The notes under the pieces: model-generated | What the model saw: only the letters and a program-made list of their open reading frames with translations | Told to the model about the DNA's origin: nothing | Database searches by the model: none | NCBI RefSeq assembly: GCF_022678645.1 | Contig: NZ_JALBWV010000005.1 | Location: 1-64,000, forward strand | From: Saccharopolyspora soli | GTDB lineage: Bacteria > Actinomycetota > Actinomycetes > Mycobacteriales > Pseudonocardiaceae | DNA length: 64,000 nt | Reading direction: 5' to 3' | Made by a program: the position numbers and the translations under genes | Part shown: positions 8,594-16,075 of the stretch, piece by piece | How the letters are laid out: the number at the start of each line of letters is the position of its first letter | Position numbering within the stretch: the first letter of the stretch is position 1

Positions 8594-9522
8594 CCGTAGA
8601 ACACCCACTTCCGCTGAAGCCGCCACTGGAGCGCGGTGAGCGCCGCGATCACCAGGAAGAGCAACCACGCCATCGCCGATGCGTAACCCAACTGCCCGGC
8701 CCCGAACGCGGTGTTGAACAGGTGCAGCAGGAACACGTCGGTGTCGTTGCCCGGTCCGCCCTTGGTCAGTGCGTACACGATGCCGAAAACCTGGAAACTG
8801 GCCACGAACTGGCTGATGCTGACGAAGAACAACGACGGGGTCAGCAGCGGGATCGTGATCCGGGTGAACCGGCGCCACCGCGACGCCCCGTCCAGGCTCG
8901 CCGCCTCGTGCAGCTCGGCGGGGATGGCCTGGATCCCGGCCATCAGCACGATCATCGGGTAGCCGACGCTCTGCCACGTGCTCGCGATGATCACGGTCAC
9001 CATCGCCCACGGCGAGGTCACCAGCCAGTCCGGTCCGGTGATGCCCAGCCAACCGAGCATGTCGTTGACCGCGCCGTCCTCGCCGGAGAACAGGCGGAAC
9101 CACACCATGCTGATCGCCACGACGTTGGCCACGTACGGGACGAAGAAGGCCAGCCGGAAGACCACCATGCTGCGCCGCTGCGGGCTGACGAGCGCGGCGA
9201 GCACCAGGGCCACCACGATGGTCAGCGGAATCGCGCCTGCCATGTAGACGAACGTGTTCACCACGATCTGGTGGAACATGGGGTCGTCGAACAGGAGTCG
9301 GGCGAAGTTCTCGAACCCGACGAAGGTCGGTGGCGTCAGACCGTCCCACTCGGTGAAGGAGGCCACCGTCGTCGTGATCATCGGATACGCCTGGAAGACG
9401 GCGATGCCGATCAGCAGCGGGGCGATGAACGCGAATCCCGTGACCGCCTCCCGGACGCGGTCGGGACGGCGGCGGGGCACGCGTTTCGCCGCCAAGGCAG
9501 GAGGAGGAAGTGAAGTCGTCAT
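8590..9522 (-). CDS. ABC sugar-type permease (MalF-like)
   Basis: A 310-residue permease with about six transmembrane segments, first-partner type (MalF/UgpA-like) of a CUT1 importer. The EAA loop reads LHEAASLDGASRWRRFTRI. Its ATG lies directly after a structured repeat (9541-9722) that separates it from the binding-protein gene; the site upstream (ACAGG) is a weak ribosome binding sequence. The downstream permease overlaps it by four bases. Confidence 0.9.
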   Translation of the reverse strand: MTTSLPPPALAAKRVPRRRPDRVREAVTGFAFIAPLLIGIAVFQAYPMITTTVASFTEWDGLTPPTFVGFENFARLLFDDPMFHQIVVNTFVYMAGAIPLTIVVALVLAALVSPQRRSMVVFRLAFFVPYVANVVAISMVWFRLFSGEDGAVNDMLGWLGITGPDWLVTSPWAMVTVIIASTWQSVGYPMIVLMAGIQAIPAELHEAASLDGASRWRRFTRITIPLLTPSLFFVSISQFVASFQVFGIVYALTKGGPGNDTDVFLLHLFNTAFGAGQLGYASAMAWLLFLVIAALTALQWRLQRKWVFYG

Positions 9523-9540
9523 CGTTTACCTGTCTTTGTT

Positions 9541-9722
9541 CTTGTTTTTGAAGCGGCGAAGCCGCTTAGCCCACCTACGCCACTTGCACCGCCGCGGGTT
9601 CTCAGACGTCGTCTCGCGAGGACAGCCCCGACGTGGTGTATCGGACATACATGAGTCGGGGATCCCGGAGTCGAGACGGCGTCTGAGGTTCCGCCACCCG
9701 CACCGCAAAGCAAAACGAGCAT
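9541..9722 (-). repeat. Structured dispersed element, copy A
   Basis: Read on the minus strand it starts CTCGTTTTGC about 13 bases after the stop of the binding-protein gene. It can form a closing stem GCGGGT/ACCCGC, then CTCAGACG/CGTCTGAG, a 2x2 internal loop, GTCTCG/CGAGAC, and an inner hairpin CCCCGAC/GTCGGGG with the loop segment TGTATGTCC. It ends with AAGCGG-CTTC-GCCGCTT. The same architecture recurs at 50867-51040 and 58171-58350 with compensatory changes in the stems. It lies between the binding-protein and first permease genes of one operon. It could be a REP-like mRNA-stabilising or attenuating element or a short mobile repeat. Confidence 0.8.
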
Positions 9723-9734
9723 GGAAACAGGCTC

Positions 9735-11012
9735 CTACCGGCTGATCTCCTCGATCTCGGGCCGGATGCTGTTCAGCACGTCCGGCGCGGTCGCCTGGCA
9801 GTTCCGGACGTCGTCGAGGGCGGGCCGGTAGACCTCCAGGGCCTGTTGCGCCGCGACCACCCGGCTCGGCAGCACGGCGTTGTCGGCGGCCTGGAGCACC
9901 AGCCCCAGGTTCCGCGGCAGCTCGGTTCCGCTGGCCGTCGCCCGCTCGGCCGCCACGCGCAGGCCGGGCACGAACGCGCCGTCGTCGGCGAAGAATCCGG
10001 CGCCCGGCATCGTCGTGAGGAATTCGAGCAGTTCCCAGGCGCCCTGCTTGTTCGCGGCGGCCTCCGGAATCGCGAAGACGATCTGGTTGCCATAGGTCCG
10101 CTGGGCGACCTGGGCGGGAATTGGGGCGATGTCCCACTCGAAGTCGTGCACGTTCTCGCGGAAGTAGTTCACGAAACTCGACACCCGCTGGATCATGCCG
10201 ACCTGACCGGCCGCGAACAGTTCGGCGCCGCGGCCGTCGTTCTGCAGTTCCGACCACCGCGGCTGCGCGCGGTGCGCGCACGTCAGGTCGGCGACCCACT
10301 GGTATCCGGCGGCATCCGCCGGGTCGGCGAGGGTGAACCGACGGCCGTCGGCCGACCAGCGACCCGTGCCGCCGTTGTTCACCGGGTAGATCATCTCGAA
10401 GCCGGAATCGTCCAGGATGCAGGCGCCCCAACGCTTTCCGGGAATGGACAGGGCACGCGCGGCCGCCAGGAAGTCGTCCCACCGCCAGCCCTCGGCGGTC
10501 CAGGTCGTGGGCGGTAGCGGTACTCCGACCTGCTGGAACATCGTCTTGTTGTAGAAGATGACGCGGGGCTGGATCCCGAGGCTCCAGCCAGCCACCGATC
10601 CGTCCGGCTGGCGGGTGTTGTCGAACACGGCCGGGAGGTAGTCGCTCGCCCGCAAGCCGCTGGCCGCGATGAAATCGCGCAGGTCGTGCAGGCGCCCGGT
10701 CCGGGCGTAGGACGCTACGAAGTCGTCGTCGATCCGGATCAGGTCGGGCGGATTGCTCGCGCCGAGAACGGTCCGGGTCTTCACCCAGTAATCGTTCCCG
10801 GAGGCGGCGAACTGATATCGGATGCGCTTTTCCGACGCCTTCTCGAAAGCGGTGAACACGTCCGGGTAAGCGGACCCGTCCAGCGCCTCCCAGTTCATCA
10901 CCGTGACCGTCGAGCCGTCCGAGGGCGCAGACCTCGCGCAGCTCCCCAGGGCCACGGTCGCCGCAGCCCCGCCGATACCGGCGATCAGGCTTCTCCGGCT
11001 GAGTCGTGTCAT
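9735..11012 (-). CDS. ABC solute-binding lipoprotein, Tat-type signal
   Basis: A 425-residue extracellular binding protein (CUT1 family 1 type) delivering a sugar or sugar acid to the two permeases downstream. The N-terminus has a twin-arginine motif LSRRSLI and a lipobox-like LGSC (Cys about residue 25), so it is probably exported folded and lipid-anchored. Motifs such as TVTVMNWEALDG, YNKTMFQQVGVPLPPTTW and an SFVNYFRENVHDFEWDIAP stretch fit the family. Start 11012 is set by GGAGTGGGAACGGC upstream and by the signal sequence; 82 extra residues of the longer frame look noncoding. A 212-base gap with a structured element separates it from the permeases. Confidence 0.9.
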   Translation of the reverse strand: MTRLSRRSLIAGIGGAAATVALGSCARSAPSDGSTVTVMNWEALDGSAYPDVFTAFEKASEKRIRYQFAASGNDYWVKTRTVLGASNPPDLIRIDDDFVASYARTGRLHDLRDFIAASGLRASDYLPAVFDNTRQPDGSVAGWSLGIQPRVIFYNKTMFQQVGVPLPPTTWTAEGWRWDDFLAAARALSIPGKRWGACILDDSGFEMIYPVNNGGTGRWSADGRRFTLADPADAAGYQWVADLTCAHRAQPRWSELQNDGRGAELFAAGQVGMIQRVSSFVNYFRENVHDFEWDIAPIPAQVAQRTYGNQIVFAIPEAAANKQGAWELLEFLTTMPGAGFFADDGAFVPGLRVAAERATASGTELPRNLGLVLQAADNAVLPSRVVAAQQALEVYRPALDDVRNCQATAPDVLNSIRPEIEEISR

Positions 11013-11130
11013 GCCGTTCCCACTCCACATCGTCGTGCAGCTGGCCACGCCACGGGCCGATTTCACCGATCGATCGTTGTTGCCAATGGTGTTTTCAACA
11101 CCGGGACGCCTTCGGATGGCGCACCGCTGG

Positions 11131-12258
11131 TCATGGGGCGCCCGCGATACGAACGCCGGCCCGGTCGATGCTCGACACCTGCCGGGTCGCGCCTTCCAGG
11201 AAGGAATCGAGGATCGACACCCCCCACCCCGGACTGTCGTCGAGCTCGATCGCTCCACCGCGCACGACCGGGATCGGCGCGTAGATCTGGGCGTCCTGCT
11301 CCTGGTCCTCGATGCTCCACTCCTGGAACTGGACGCACGCCGGACTGGCCGTCACGAGGTGCGCGGTGAAGATCTGGACCATCGAGCGGTTCGAACTGTG
11401 CGGGGTGCACGGGATTCCCGCGATGTCCGCCATGTCGGCGACCTTGCGGGCGCGGGTCATACCGCCCATGTAACAGACGTCCGGCTGGATGACGTCGACC
11501 AGCCGCTCCGCCACCATGCGCCGGATGATCTCCATCGAGAACTCCTGCTCACCCGCGCCGATCGGCAGATCGAGGTGGTCCGCGACGTAGCCGATGTTGT
11601 CCAATTCCCAACTGGGGCACGGCTCCTCCAAGTGGTAGAAGCCGTGGTCTTCGAGGAAGCGACCCACCCGGACGGCCTGTCCCGGCGAGTACGCGCCGTT
11701 CGCGTCGGCGGCGAGTTCCACCCCGTCGCCGAGAACCTCGCGGGCCAGCGGGACGAGCTCGCGGGTGCGGCCCTGGAAGACCTCCGCGTCGCGCCCGTTG
11801 CGGGCGCCGATCTTGATCTTCCCGCCCTGGAAGCCGTACTCGTCGATCAGCCGACGCAGGCGTTCGACCTCCGGCTCGGGGTCCGTCTCGCGGCTCATGC
11901 TCGACGCGTAGACGGGGATGCGGCGGCGGGCACGACCGCCGAGGAGCTTGAACACCGGCTGCCCGGTCGCCTTGCCCTGCAAATCCCAGATCGCGGTGTC
12001 GACGCCGCTGAGGGCGCGGAACAGGAAGGAGCCGAGGTACTTGTACTCGGCCCGGATGCAGCGGTCGACCAGCACACCGAGTTCCCACGGGTCCTGGCCG
12101 AGGAAGTTCCCCGCCACGAGGTTGTGCAGGACGTGCGCCGAGATGTCCGGCTGCGCCGGGGCTGTCTGCCCCCAGCCCTCCAGTCCGTCGTCGGTCGTCA
12201 CGTGAACGACGCACACCCGGCCGCCGACGTAGGTCTCGATCGAGTTGATCCTGCTCAT
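11131..12258 (-). CDS. Mandelate racemase/D-galactonate-dehydratase-like enzyme
   Basis: A 375-residue enolase-superfamily enzyme, probably dehydrating a sugar acid. After the N-terminal capping domain the barrel shows the catalytic KIKIG lysine pair (about residue 147), metal ligands in ADANGAY, HLEEPCP and GAGEQE, QPDVCYMGG, and a histidine in TPHSSN. This fits acid-sugar dehydratases more than muconate cycloisomerase, but the substrate cannot be read from sequence. GGAG lies six bases before the ATG. It is the first gene of the minus-strand operon facing the LacI gene and ABC importer, which supports a role in using the imported compound. Confidence 0.87.
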   Translation of the reverse strand: MSRINSIETYVGGRVCVVHVTTDDGLEGWGQTAPAQPDISAHVLHNLVAGNFLGQDPWELGVLVDRCIRAEYKYLGSFLFRALSGVDTAIWDLQGKATGQPVFKLLGGRARRRIPVYASSMSRETDPEPEVERLRRLIDEYGFQGGKIKIGARNGRDAEVFQGRTRELVPLAREVLGDGVELAADANGAYSPGQAVRVGRFLEDHGFYHLEEPCPSWELDNIGYVADHLDLPIGAGEQEFSMEIIRRMVAERLVDVIQPDVCYMGGMTRARKVADMADIAGIPCTPHSSNRSMVQIFTAHLVTASPACVQFQEWSIEDQEQDAQIYAPIPVVRGGAIELDDSPGWGVSILDSFLEGATRQVSSIDRAGVRIAGAP

Positions 12259-12368
12259 CGGAACTCCAATCGGCGGATACCCAAGCCTTCCGGTCGGGAG
12301 GAGCCGAACCCGAGTGTTGTTGGCCGTCCACTCCGGTGATCGGCTTTGCTTCGTGCTCGCCGCTCGCC

Positions 12369-12394
12369 AGGTTAGTCAATCGATTGAGTAACCT
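12369..12394. promoter_or_regulatory. LacI-family operator
   Basis: A 26-base inverted repeat, broken only by one mismatched pair (12375/12388), is centred on TCAATCGATTGA; its core is TTAGTCAATCGATTGAGTAA. A central CG and this length are typical of LacI-family operators. It lies between the divergent enolase-type gene and the LacI gene, about 110 bases before the former and 146 before the latter, so it could control both directions. Confidence 0.82.
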
Positions 12395-12539
12395 AGATCT
12401 CGCACGTCGCTCGTGTCAACCACGGCTCGTGACCTCGACCGTTGCGGGTCCGCCCGGCGGATACGATGGGTCCGCACGTCGTGGCCAGGCCGACGCGTGC
12501 ACCCGCCACCGCACCCGAGGAAAGCCCGGAAGGAACAGC

Positions 12540-13568
12540 ATGGTCGAGGGCCGGCCACCGAAGCCGACCCGGCGCAGCACCATCGCCGACGTCGCCGCGC
12601 GAGCGGGCGTCGATCGGGCGGTCGTCTCACGGCTGCTGAACGCGGATCCCCGCTTGAGCATTCGGGAAAGCACCCGCCAGCGAGTGCTCGACGCCATCGA
12701 GGAACTCGGCTACCAGCCGAACGCCGCGGCTCGGAGCCTGCGCACCGCGCGCACCCGGACCATCGCGCTGCTCGTGCCGGACTACATCAACCCCGCCTAC
12801 GGCGAGATCATCGAAGGAGCGGAGGCCGCCGCCGCCAAGGTCGGCTGTTCCCTGATGACCGCGTCGCTCCAGGCCGCCGACGACAGTTTCGAACGCTACG
12901 TGGAACGCCTCGGGCACGGCCGCGTGGACGGGCTCCTGCTGGCCGCCGGGGGCGTGCGCGGCACCCGCGAGGACGAACTGGAGCGCCTGGGCCTTCCGTG
13001 GCTGTGCGTGAACCGAACAGGTCCCGGCCGACGCCGCTACGTGGTGCTCGACGACGAGCGAGCCGCGGCCCTGGCCGTCGAACACCTCGTGCAGCTCGGA
13101 CACCGCCGACTCGCGTTCATCAGCGGGCCGGAGGACAGCGACTCGGCGCGCCGACGCCAACTCGGCCACCGCAGCGCGATCAAGGCCGCCGGTCTGGCCC
13201 GCGGACCCGTGGTCCACGGGAACTACACGCCACGCGGCGGCGCGGAAGCCATGGCGAAGATCCTCGAAGCCGAGCAGCGACCCACCGCCGTGCTCGTCGC
13301 GAACGTCGCGTCCGCGACCGGCGCGCTGCACACAGCCCGCCGGATGGGCGTGCGCGTACCCCAGGACATCTCGGTCATCGCCGTGCACGACCTCACGGTC
13401 GCCCCATTCCTCGACCCACCGCTGACCACCGTCCGAATGGCACTCGACGGCCTCGGCGCCCGAGCGGTCGAGCTGCTGCTCGAACGAGCCGCGAACGCGG
13501 AGATCCGCGAAACCGTGCGCGAGCCAACAGAACTCGTCATCCGCGAGTCCACTGCCCCACCGTCCTGA
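12540..13568 (+). CDS. LacI-family transcriptional regulator
   Basis: A 342-residue repressor. The N-terminal helix-turn-helix and hinge are clear: STIADVAARAGVDRAVVSRL (about residues 13-32) then ELGYQPNAAARSLRT, followed by a periplasmic-binding-protein-like effector domain (IALLVPDYINP, GHRRLAFISGPEDS, ISVIAVHDL). The ATG at 12540 has AAGGA eight bases upstream. It is divergent from the dehydratase/ABC/lyase operon and separated from it by a 26-base palindrome, so it almost certainly controls that operon, with the imported sugar or its product as the likely inducer. Confidence 0.93.
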   Translation: MVEGRPPKPTRRSTIADVAARAGVDRAVVSRLLNADPRLSIRESTRQRVLDAIEELGYQPNAAARSLRTARTRTIALLVPDYINPAYGEIIEGAEAAAAKVGCSLMTASLQAADDSFERYVERLGHGRVDGLLLAAGGVRGTREDELERLGLPWLCVNRTGPGRRRYVVLDDERAAALAVEHLVQLGHRRLAFISGPEDSDSARRRQLGHRSAIKAAGLARGPVVHGNYTPRGGAEAMAKILEAEQRPTAVLVANVASATGALHTARRMGVRVPQDISVIAVHDLTVAPFLDPPLTTVRMALDGLGARAVELLLERAANAEIRETVREPTELVIRESTAPPS

Positions 13569-13643
13569 TGCCCGTCGCGGTGCGGTCCACCGATGGCGAA
13601 TTGGCCGTCGTCGGCGGGTGGCCGGGTACGTAGGGTTGCTGGC

Positions 13644-14471
13644 ATGCGGGAATTCCAGCAGGTAGACGTCTTCAGCACCACGCCATACCAGGGCAATCCG
13701 GTCGCGGTCGTGCTCGACGCCGACGGTCTGTCGGATGCGCGGATGCGTCGTTTCGCGGCGTGGACGAACCTGTCGGAGACGACGTTCGTGCTGCCGCCGA
13801 CGAGCCCGGAAGCCGACTACCGGGTGCGCATCTTCACCCCCAGCGCGGAACTGCCGTTCGCCGGGCACCCGACGCTGGGGACCTGCCACGCATGGCTGAC
13901 GGCGCACGGTCCGCAGCGCGAGTCGGTGGTGCAGGAGTGCGGCGCGGGTCTCGTCACGGTGCGCCGCGATGCGGCCGGACTGGCCTTCGCGGCGCCGCCG
14001 CTGCTGCGCTCCGGGCCGGTGGAGGACGAACTGGTCGGGCGGATCGCCACCGCGCTGGGAATCGAGCGCGGCGAGATCGTCGACGCGCAGTGGGCCGACA
14101 ACGGTCCGGGCTGGGTGGCGGTACTGCTGGCGGATGCCGAAGCGGTGCTGGCGCTCCAGCCGAGCTACACCGACGAGCTCTACATCGGTGTCGCCGGAGC
14201 ACATTCAGCGGATTCTCCCGAGGCTTTCGAAGTTCGGGCGTTCGCGCCACTGGGCGGTGGCGGCTGCACCGAGGACCCGGTGACCGGCAGCCTCAACGCC
14301 TCGCTGGCCGAGTGGCTGTTGCGCACCGGCCGCGCCGAGGCGCCGTACGTGGCGCGCCAAGGCACCGCGCTCGGCCGCGACGGGCGGGTGCGGATCACCA
14401 CCGACCCGGATGGTGCCATCTGGGTCGGTGGTAGCACGGTCACCTGCATCTCCGGACAGGTCGAACTTTGA
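13644..14471 (+). CDS. PhzF-family isomerase-like protein
   Basis: A 275-residue protein of the PhzF/diaminopimelate-epimerase fold. It begins MREFQQVDVFSTTPYQGNPV, contains NLSETTFVLPP with the conserved catalytic-type Glu, FAGHPTLGT, and the C-terminal signature GGGCTEDPVTGSLNAS. PhzF itself isomerises a phenazine precursor, but most homologues have unknown substrates and no phenazine genes are present here. ATG 13644 is supported by family alignment; the upstream ribosome binding site is weak (TAGGG). It follows the LacI gene by 75 bases and may be transcribed from its own promoter. Confidence 0.88.
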   Translation: MREFQQVDVFSTTPYQGNPVAVVLDADGLSDARMRRFAAWTNLSETTFVLPPTSPEADYRVRIFTPSAELPFAGHPTLGTCHAWLTAHGPQRESVVQECGAGLVTVRRDAAGLAFAAPPLLRSGPVEDELVGRIATALGIERGEIVDAQWADNGPGWVAVLLADAEAVLALQPSYTDELYIGVAGAHSADSPEAFEVRAFAPLGGGGCTEDPVTGSLNASLAEWLLRTGRAEAPYVARQGTALGRDGRVRITTDPDGAIWVGGSTVTCISGQVEL

Positions 14472-14580
14472 GGCGGACGCTCGACCCAACAGATTGACCA
14501 GGCGGCGCACCGCATTTCGCGCACCGCACGGCGAACCACACCTCCCGCCAGGGTAGTCCACAAGGGACTTTCCCCGTGGT

Positions 14581-14613
14581 CCGGGGTTCGGGGGTGCGGC
14601 CGCCGAACCCCGG
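14581..14613. terminator. Bidirectional terminator-like hairpin
   Basis: An 11-base perfect stem CCGGGGTTCGG/CCGAACCCCGG with an 11-base loop lies between the convergent PhzF-like and MatC-like genes, six bases from the stop of the latter. It has no clear T-tract, as is common in high-GC actinomycetes. Confidence 0.7.
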
Positions 14614-14619
14614 TTCTCC

Positions 14620-15936
14620 TCAGAGCCAGCCTGGCAGCACGAAGATCGCGCAGGACAACACCGGGGCGATCACGATCATGCTCATGCCCCAGGTCATCAG
14701 CCGCTTGAACGTCGTTTCCCGAGCCTCCTCCGGCGTGCTGGCGATGACGAGCGCACCGCTGGTCGAGAACGGGGAGGAGTCGACCACCGAAGCCGAGATC
14801 GCCAGCGCGATGATCAGGCCGACCGCTCCGACCTGTCCGGTGTGCAGGAACGGCACCGCGAGCGGGATGAGCGCGCCGAGGATGCCGGTGGTCGACGCGA
14901 ACGCGGAAACCCCGCCGCCGATGAGGCAGATGACGAACGCGGCCAGCAGCGGGATCCCGATCCCGGCGACGCTGTGGCCGAGGTAGTCGATGGTGCCGAC
15001 GCCCTCCATCAGGCTCACGTACGTCACCACGCCGCAGACCAGCAGCACGGTGGGCCAAGCGACCTCGGACACGCATTTCCTGGTGACCTCGGGCCAGATC
15101 AGGATGATGACCGTGGCGATGCTCAGCGCGAGCAGGCCCACGTCGAACTCCAGCGCCAGCGCGCCGACGGCCAGCGCGACGAGCCCGACGAGGGTCACGA
15201 TGCGCTGCGCGTTCAAGGTGGTGGCCTCGATGGCGACCGTCGTGCTCGTGCGGGTCGCGATCGTCGCGCCACTCCCGCCGACCGGCTCGTCAGCCTCCTC
15301 CTGCTGCTCGGGATCTGTGGTCACGCGCCTGCCGAGCAGTTGCTTCCCGCCGAACATGAAGAACACCGCGACGCTCAGCAACGTGTTGAACAGCAGCGAA
15401 CTGATCCACAGCAGCACGGGATTGCCCGGCAGGCCGCTGCGTTCCACCACACCGTTGGTGATGCTGCCGAAGATGCTGATCGGCGAGAAGCCACCCGCGC
15501 TCGCGCCGTTGATGATGAGCAACCCCATGAGCAGCGGGTTGATCCGGTAGCGCGTCGCGAAGCTCATCCCGACCGGCGCCATCATCGCCACCGCGCCGGG
15601 CACCACGGCGCCCACCATCGTCAACAGGCTGGTGATCAGGAACATCACCCACGGGACGAGGGCGATTCGCCCCCGCACGGCCCGCACTCCGGCGTGGATG
15701 AGCCAGTCGACCGTGCCGTTGGCCTTGGCGATGGCGAACAGCAGGGTCACACCGACCAGGGTGACGAAGAGATCGCCGGGGAAACCGGAGAAGAGATCGT
15801 CATCGGAGGTGTGGAAGACGAACGTGCCGAGCAGGAAGGCGCCCAGGAAGGCGACCGCTCCCATGTTCACCGACCGCACGGTCGCTAAGACGAATATCAG
15901 TACCAGGCCGATGATCGAGAGTATTTGGATGGACAT
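14620..15936 (-). CDS. MatC/SLC13-like dicarboxylate carrier
   Basis: A 438-residue integral membrane protein with about 11-12 hydrophobic segments in two halves separated by a hydrophilic loop (about residues 210-245). The N-terminal half resembles the MatC_N domain (malonate/dicarboxylate carriers of the ion-transporter superfamily): RYRINPLLMGLLIINGASAG followed by FSPISIFGSITN. The second half has a matching FASTTGILGALIP and VDSSPFSTSGAL re-entrant-loop pattern. The ATG has AAGGAG six bases upstream. It lies directly downstream of a 2-hydroxyacid dehydrogenase on the same strand, so uptake of a small organic acid for that enzyme is likely but inferred. Confidence 0.83.
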   Translation of the reverse strand: MSIQILSIIGLVLIFVLATVRSVNMGAVAFLGAFLLGTFVFHTSDDDLFSGFPGDLFVTLVGVTLLFAIAKANGTVDWLIHAGVRAVRGRIALVPWVMFLITSLLTMVGAVVPGAVAMMAPVGMSFATRYRINPLLMGLLIINGASAGGFSPISIFGSITNGVVERSGLPGNPVLLWISSLLFNTLLSVAVFFMFGGKQLLGRRVTTDPEQQEEADEPVGGSGATIATRTSTTVAIEATTLNAQRIVTLVGLVALAVGALALEFDVGLLALSIATVIILIWPEVTRKCVSEVAWPTVLLVCGVVTYVSLMEGVGTIDYLGHSVAGIGIPLLAAFVICLIGGGVSAFASTTGILGALIPLAVPFLHTGQVGAVGLIIALAISASVVDSSPFSTSGALVIASTPEEARETTFKRLMTWGMSMIVIAPVLSCAIFVLPGWL

Positions 15937-16075
15937 CGACGCTCCTTCGAGGCTGACGTTGGCTCGCAGGGGTTAATGGACTTTCTGGTGCGACGACATA
16001 GATCGCGCAGCGGCGTCGGGTCTCCGCCGTCGTCCGCCGCCAGGGACCGTTTCGAGCGCGGGCGTCCAGGCCCGC

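Noticed and set aside
9541..9722. CRISPR or insertion-sequence ends for the structured repeats
   Set aside because: Copies are kilobases apart with no spacers, no transposase and no flanking target duplication that I can see.
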